A DNA stretch of 7,382 nt from Spirochaetaceae bacterium. GTDB taxonomy: Bacteria > Spirochaetota > Spirochaetia > SZUA-6 > Bin103. Numbering within the stretch: the first letter of the stretch is position 1; every line of letters begins with the position of its first letter. Both the position numbers and the translations under genes were made by a program. The DNA is taken from contig JAPOQV010000355.1 of NCBI GenBank assembly GCA_026710565.1, forward strand, positions 1 through 7,382, given 5' to 3'. This document shows, one piece after another, positions 5,955 through 7,382 of this stretch. The notes beneath the pieces were generated by a model. It saw only the letters and a list, made by a program, of their open reading frames with translations. It was not told where the DNA came from and searched no databases.

Positions 5955-7029
5955 AGCCGAACCCACCGATCTAGGTGGGCTAGAGAGCGAAATCCCCACC
6001 GGGAACCTTCCAGGAAGCACCGCCCTGGAGCAGGCCGTATTCGGGGCGCAAGGCTCCGGAGACGGCGACGATCGCCCACTGACCGCCGAGCAGCAAGCGG
6101 GCCGGGCGCTAGGCGATGAGTCAATCGACGCGGGTGATTCGCAGTACGTCGACGAGGACGGCCAGCCGCGGCTGCCTGGCGACGGCGACGGCGGCGAAGG
6201 CGGCGAAGGCGGCGGCGAGACGGGCGCACTGGTCCCGGTCAAGCCCGAGGATGACCATCACCTCGCCAGCTTCGACATGGGCAACGGCGTCTACCGCGAC
6301 CTGAGCTTCACGGACATCCGCCAGGCCGTAGCCCGCGCCGACGAGTATCACAGCTTCGTGGAGAACAGCCGCGCCCGCCTGGCGATCGCGGAGAACGCCC
6401 TGACCGAGCTTGGCCAGGACAGCGGCGTGTACGGTCGGTCGGTCGCGCTCAACGACCGCATCAGCCTGTGGCTCCAGGACAACGAGAACCTGATTGCGCC
6501 ACCGGACCCGAAGCTGCTGGACGACACCGCGAACCCCGAGAATGTCGCGCAGTTCCGGGCACAGAATGAGCGGCACCTGCAGCATCAACAGCGCGTGCTC
6601 GCGGCGAAGCGGCTGCGCGAAGACAATATCCAACAGCAGCGCGACCGGCAGAAGATCATCGACAGCCGCACCCGCGAGCAGGTGCTCAAGGTCGCCGTGG
6701 CCGTCTGGCCAGCGCTCGGCAAGAAGGAAGAGGCGGAATCCGTCGAGGCCTTCCTGCACACTTACGGCTACACCATGCAGGATGTAGCCCAAATGAGAGA
6801 CCCCCGCATGTTCTCGATCATGGCGAAGGCTTATCGCTTCGATCGGGCCATGCAATCTCGACAGCAACGCGACCGCAAACAGCGCCGCCAGCCACCGCGC
6901 ATCGTGCGCGGCCGGCCTGGCAGGGGCCGTGGGCGAGCCCGCCAGGGCGGCTTGCGTCCTTCATCAGGTGACGGCGGACCCCGGCACCTGAAGGACGCCG
7001 GAGACGCGCTGCTGAGGCTTGACGACTAA
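5932..7029 (+). CDS. Probable capsid scaffolding protein
   Basis: This 365-residue protein probably acts as the internal scaffold that guides coat assembly into a procapsid and then leaves or is degraded. It lies immediately before the major capsid gene, the standard scaffold position. Residues 1-110 are acidic and low in complexity, including a GD/GE-rich run at 83-96, and probably disordered. Residues 125-250 are helical and charged, with a Gln/Arg-rich coiled-coil stretch around 205-245. Residues 271-307 (VEAFLHTYGYTMQDVAQMRDPRMF...AKAYRFDRAM) match a pattern I recognise from podovirus scaffolds: a tyrosine-glycine turn, a helix, 'D-P/x-R', then 'KA-x-x-x-D'. Residues 309-341 are strongly arginine-rich, and the end (HLKDAGDALLRLDD) fits the usual C-terminal 'leucine, Asp-Ala, leucine-leucine' helix that contacts coat. 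No protease motif is seen. Start ATG 5932 has a good ribosome binding site and overlaps the preceding gene by 23 nt; ATG 5947 is possible. A minor internal head protein is the main alternative. Confidence 0.82.
   Translation: MEQDGMIEAEPTDLGGLESEIPTGNLPGSTALEQAVFGAQGSGDGDDRPLTAEQQAGRALGDESIDAGDSQYVDEDGQPRLPGDGDGGEGGEGGGETGALVPVKPEDDHHLASFDMGNGVYRDLSFTDIRQAVARADEYHSFVENSRARLAIAENALTELGQDSGVYGRSVALNDRISLWLQDNENLIAPPDPKLLDDTANPENVAQFRAQNERHLQHQQRVLAAKRLREDNIQQQRDRQKIIDSRTREQVLKVAVAVWPALGKKEEAESVEAFLHTYGYTMQDVAQMRDPRMFSIMAKAYRFDRAMQSRQQRDRKQRRQPPRIVRGRPGRGRGRARQGGLRPSSGDGGPRHLKDAGDALLRLDD
5962..5979. repeat. Short inverted repeat at the start of the scaffold gene
   Basis: CCCACC (5962-5967) and GGTGGG (5974-5979) are perfect 6-bp arms around a 6-nt loop, beginning 30 nt after ATG 5932. 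In mRNA this could form a GC-rich hairpin just inside the coding region. No U-tract follows, so it is not a terminator. It may be chance in GC-rich sequence. Confidence 0.4.
6178..6219 (+). repeat. GGC/GAC/GAA low-complexity repeat in the scaffold gene
   Basis: Fourteen codons of only Gly, Asp and Glu (scaffold residues 83-96). It contains two GGCGAC units and two GGCGGCGAA units in tandem. It encodes a flexible acidic linker. Slippage here would change length in steps of codons. Confidence 0.75.
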
Positions 7030-7035
7030 GGGGGA
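7028..7035 (+). promoter_or_regulatory. Strong ribosome binding site of the major capsid gene
   Basis: AAGGGGGA lies 8 nt before ATG 7044, in the only intergenic gap of the window. A strong, free-standing site fits the high copy number needed for a coat protein. Confidence 0.75.
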
Positions 7036-7043
7036 AATACACA

Positions 7044-7382
7044 ATGGCTGCGGCCACCACAACCACGACGCCAGTTCAGGCGGTGGATCGCCACACTATC
7101 CGCGAGGAAGTGATGGACACGATCTACAACATCGACCCGATCCAGACGCCGCTGATGTCGGCGCTCTCCCGCGGCACCTGCCGCAACACCCAGTTCGACG
7201 TCCTGCAGGACGAGCTGGCCGACGCGGACGACGATAACGCGATCATCCAGGGCGCGGACGCCCGCTTCTTCACGCGCCCGTCCGCCACGCGGGTGACGGC
7301 GTACACGCAGAAGTCCGACAAGGGTGTGTTCGTTTCGGACACGGCCCAGGCCGTTGCCAACTACGGCTACAACTCGGAACTT
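7044..7382 (+). CDS. Major capsid protein, SU10/DUF5309 type (3' truncated)
   Basis: The frame is open from ATG 7044 to the window end, giving the first 113 residues of the coat protein that forms the icosahedral head shell. The pattern is that of the DUF5309 (SU10 major capsid protein) family, usually about 300-350 residues: a Thr-rich N-terminus (TTTTT at 5-9), then a helix with REEVMDTIYNIDPIQTPLMS (20-39), a beta segment with TQFDVLQDEL (49-58), the acidic 'DADDDNAIIQGADA' turn (60-73), and TRVTAYTQKSDKGVFVSDT (82-100), matching the family's 'R-V-x-N-Y-T-Q-I-x-x-K-x-V-x-V-S-x-T' strand and the following 'AV' and 'SEL' helix. The family has an HK97-like fold. It follows the probable scaffold gene by 14 nt and has the best ribosome binding site of the window. 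Cys46 is the only cysteine seen. The C-terminal two thirds lies outside the window, so completeness cannot be judged. Confidence 0.92.
   Translation, partial: MAAATTTTTPVQAVDRHTIREEVMDTIYNIDPIQTPLMSALSRGTCRNTQFDVLQDELADADDDNAIIQGADARFFTRPSATRVTAYTQKSDKGVFVSDTAQAVANYGYNSEL

Noticed and set aside
7019..7043. Promoter before the capsid gene from TTGACG at 7019-7024
   Set aside because: A -10-like AATACA occurs only 11 nt downstream, which is too close; the capsid gene can be read from the upstream transcript.

Overview
The window is a dense, single-strand block of a tailed double-stranded DNA bacteriophage or prophage (Caudoviricetes). All supportable genes read rightward. Codons are strongly GC-ending, which suggests a high-GC bacterial host, probably a pseudomonadotan; that is an inference, since no host gene, integrase or attachment site is visible. 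Free phage and prophage cannot be told apart here.

Layout: (1) 1-1455 is the 3' part of a tail-fibre or receptor-binding type protein that ends in a long glycine-rich domain; its 5' end lies outside the window. (2) 1452-1979 is a divergent small terminase subunit. (3) 1960-3396 is the large terminase, with intact ATPase and nuclease motifs. (4) 3365-5614 is a 749-residue portal protein with a charged coiled-coil C-terminus. (5) 5592-5954 is a 120-residue protein of unknown function. (6) 5932-7029 is the probable capsid scaffold, acidic at the N-terminus and arginine-rich near the C-terminus. (7) 7044 to the window end is the N-terminal 113 residues of an SU10/DUF5309-type major capsid protein.

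Together these form the genome-packaging and head-morphogenesis module. The scaffold and coat would build the procapsid on the portal ring, and the two terminase subunits would recognise, cut and pump DNA through the portal. The large portal and the capsid type resemble short-tailed (podovirus) phages such as the SU10/phiEco32 group, but this capsid family also occurs in other tail types, so morphology is not settled. The fibre gene directly before the terminase genes is the oddest point of the gene order.

The first six genes overlap in a chain (4, 20, 32, 23 and 23 nt). Only the capsid gene has a true intergenic gap (14 nt) and the strongest ribosome binding site. No gene-free stretch longer than 14 nt exists. 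I see no convincing promoter, terminator, tRNA, CRISPR array, insertion sequence or diversity-generating retroelement. I found no hidden novel system; the most open items are the 120-residue protein, the divergent small terminase and the modular glycine-rich fibre tip.
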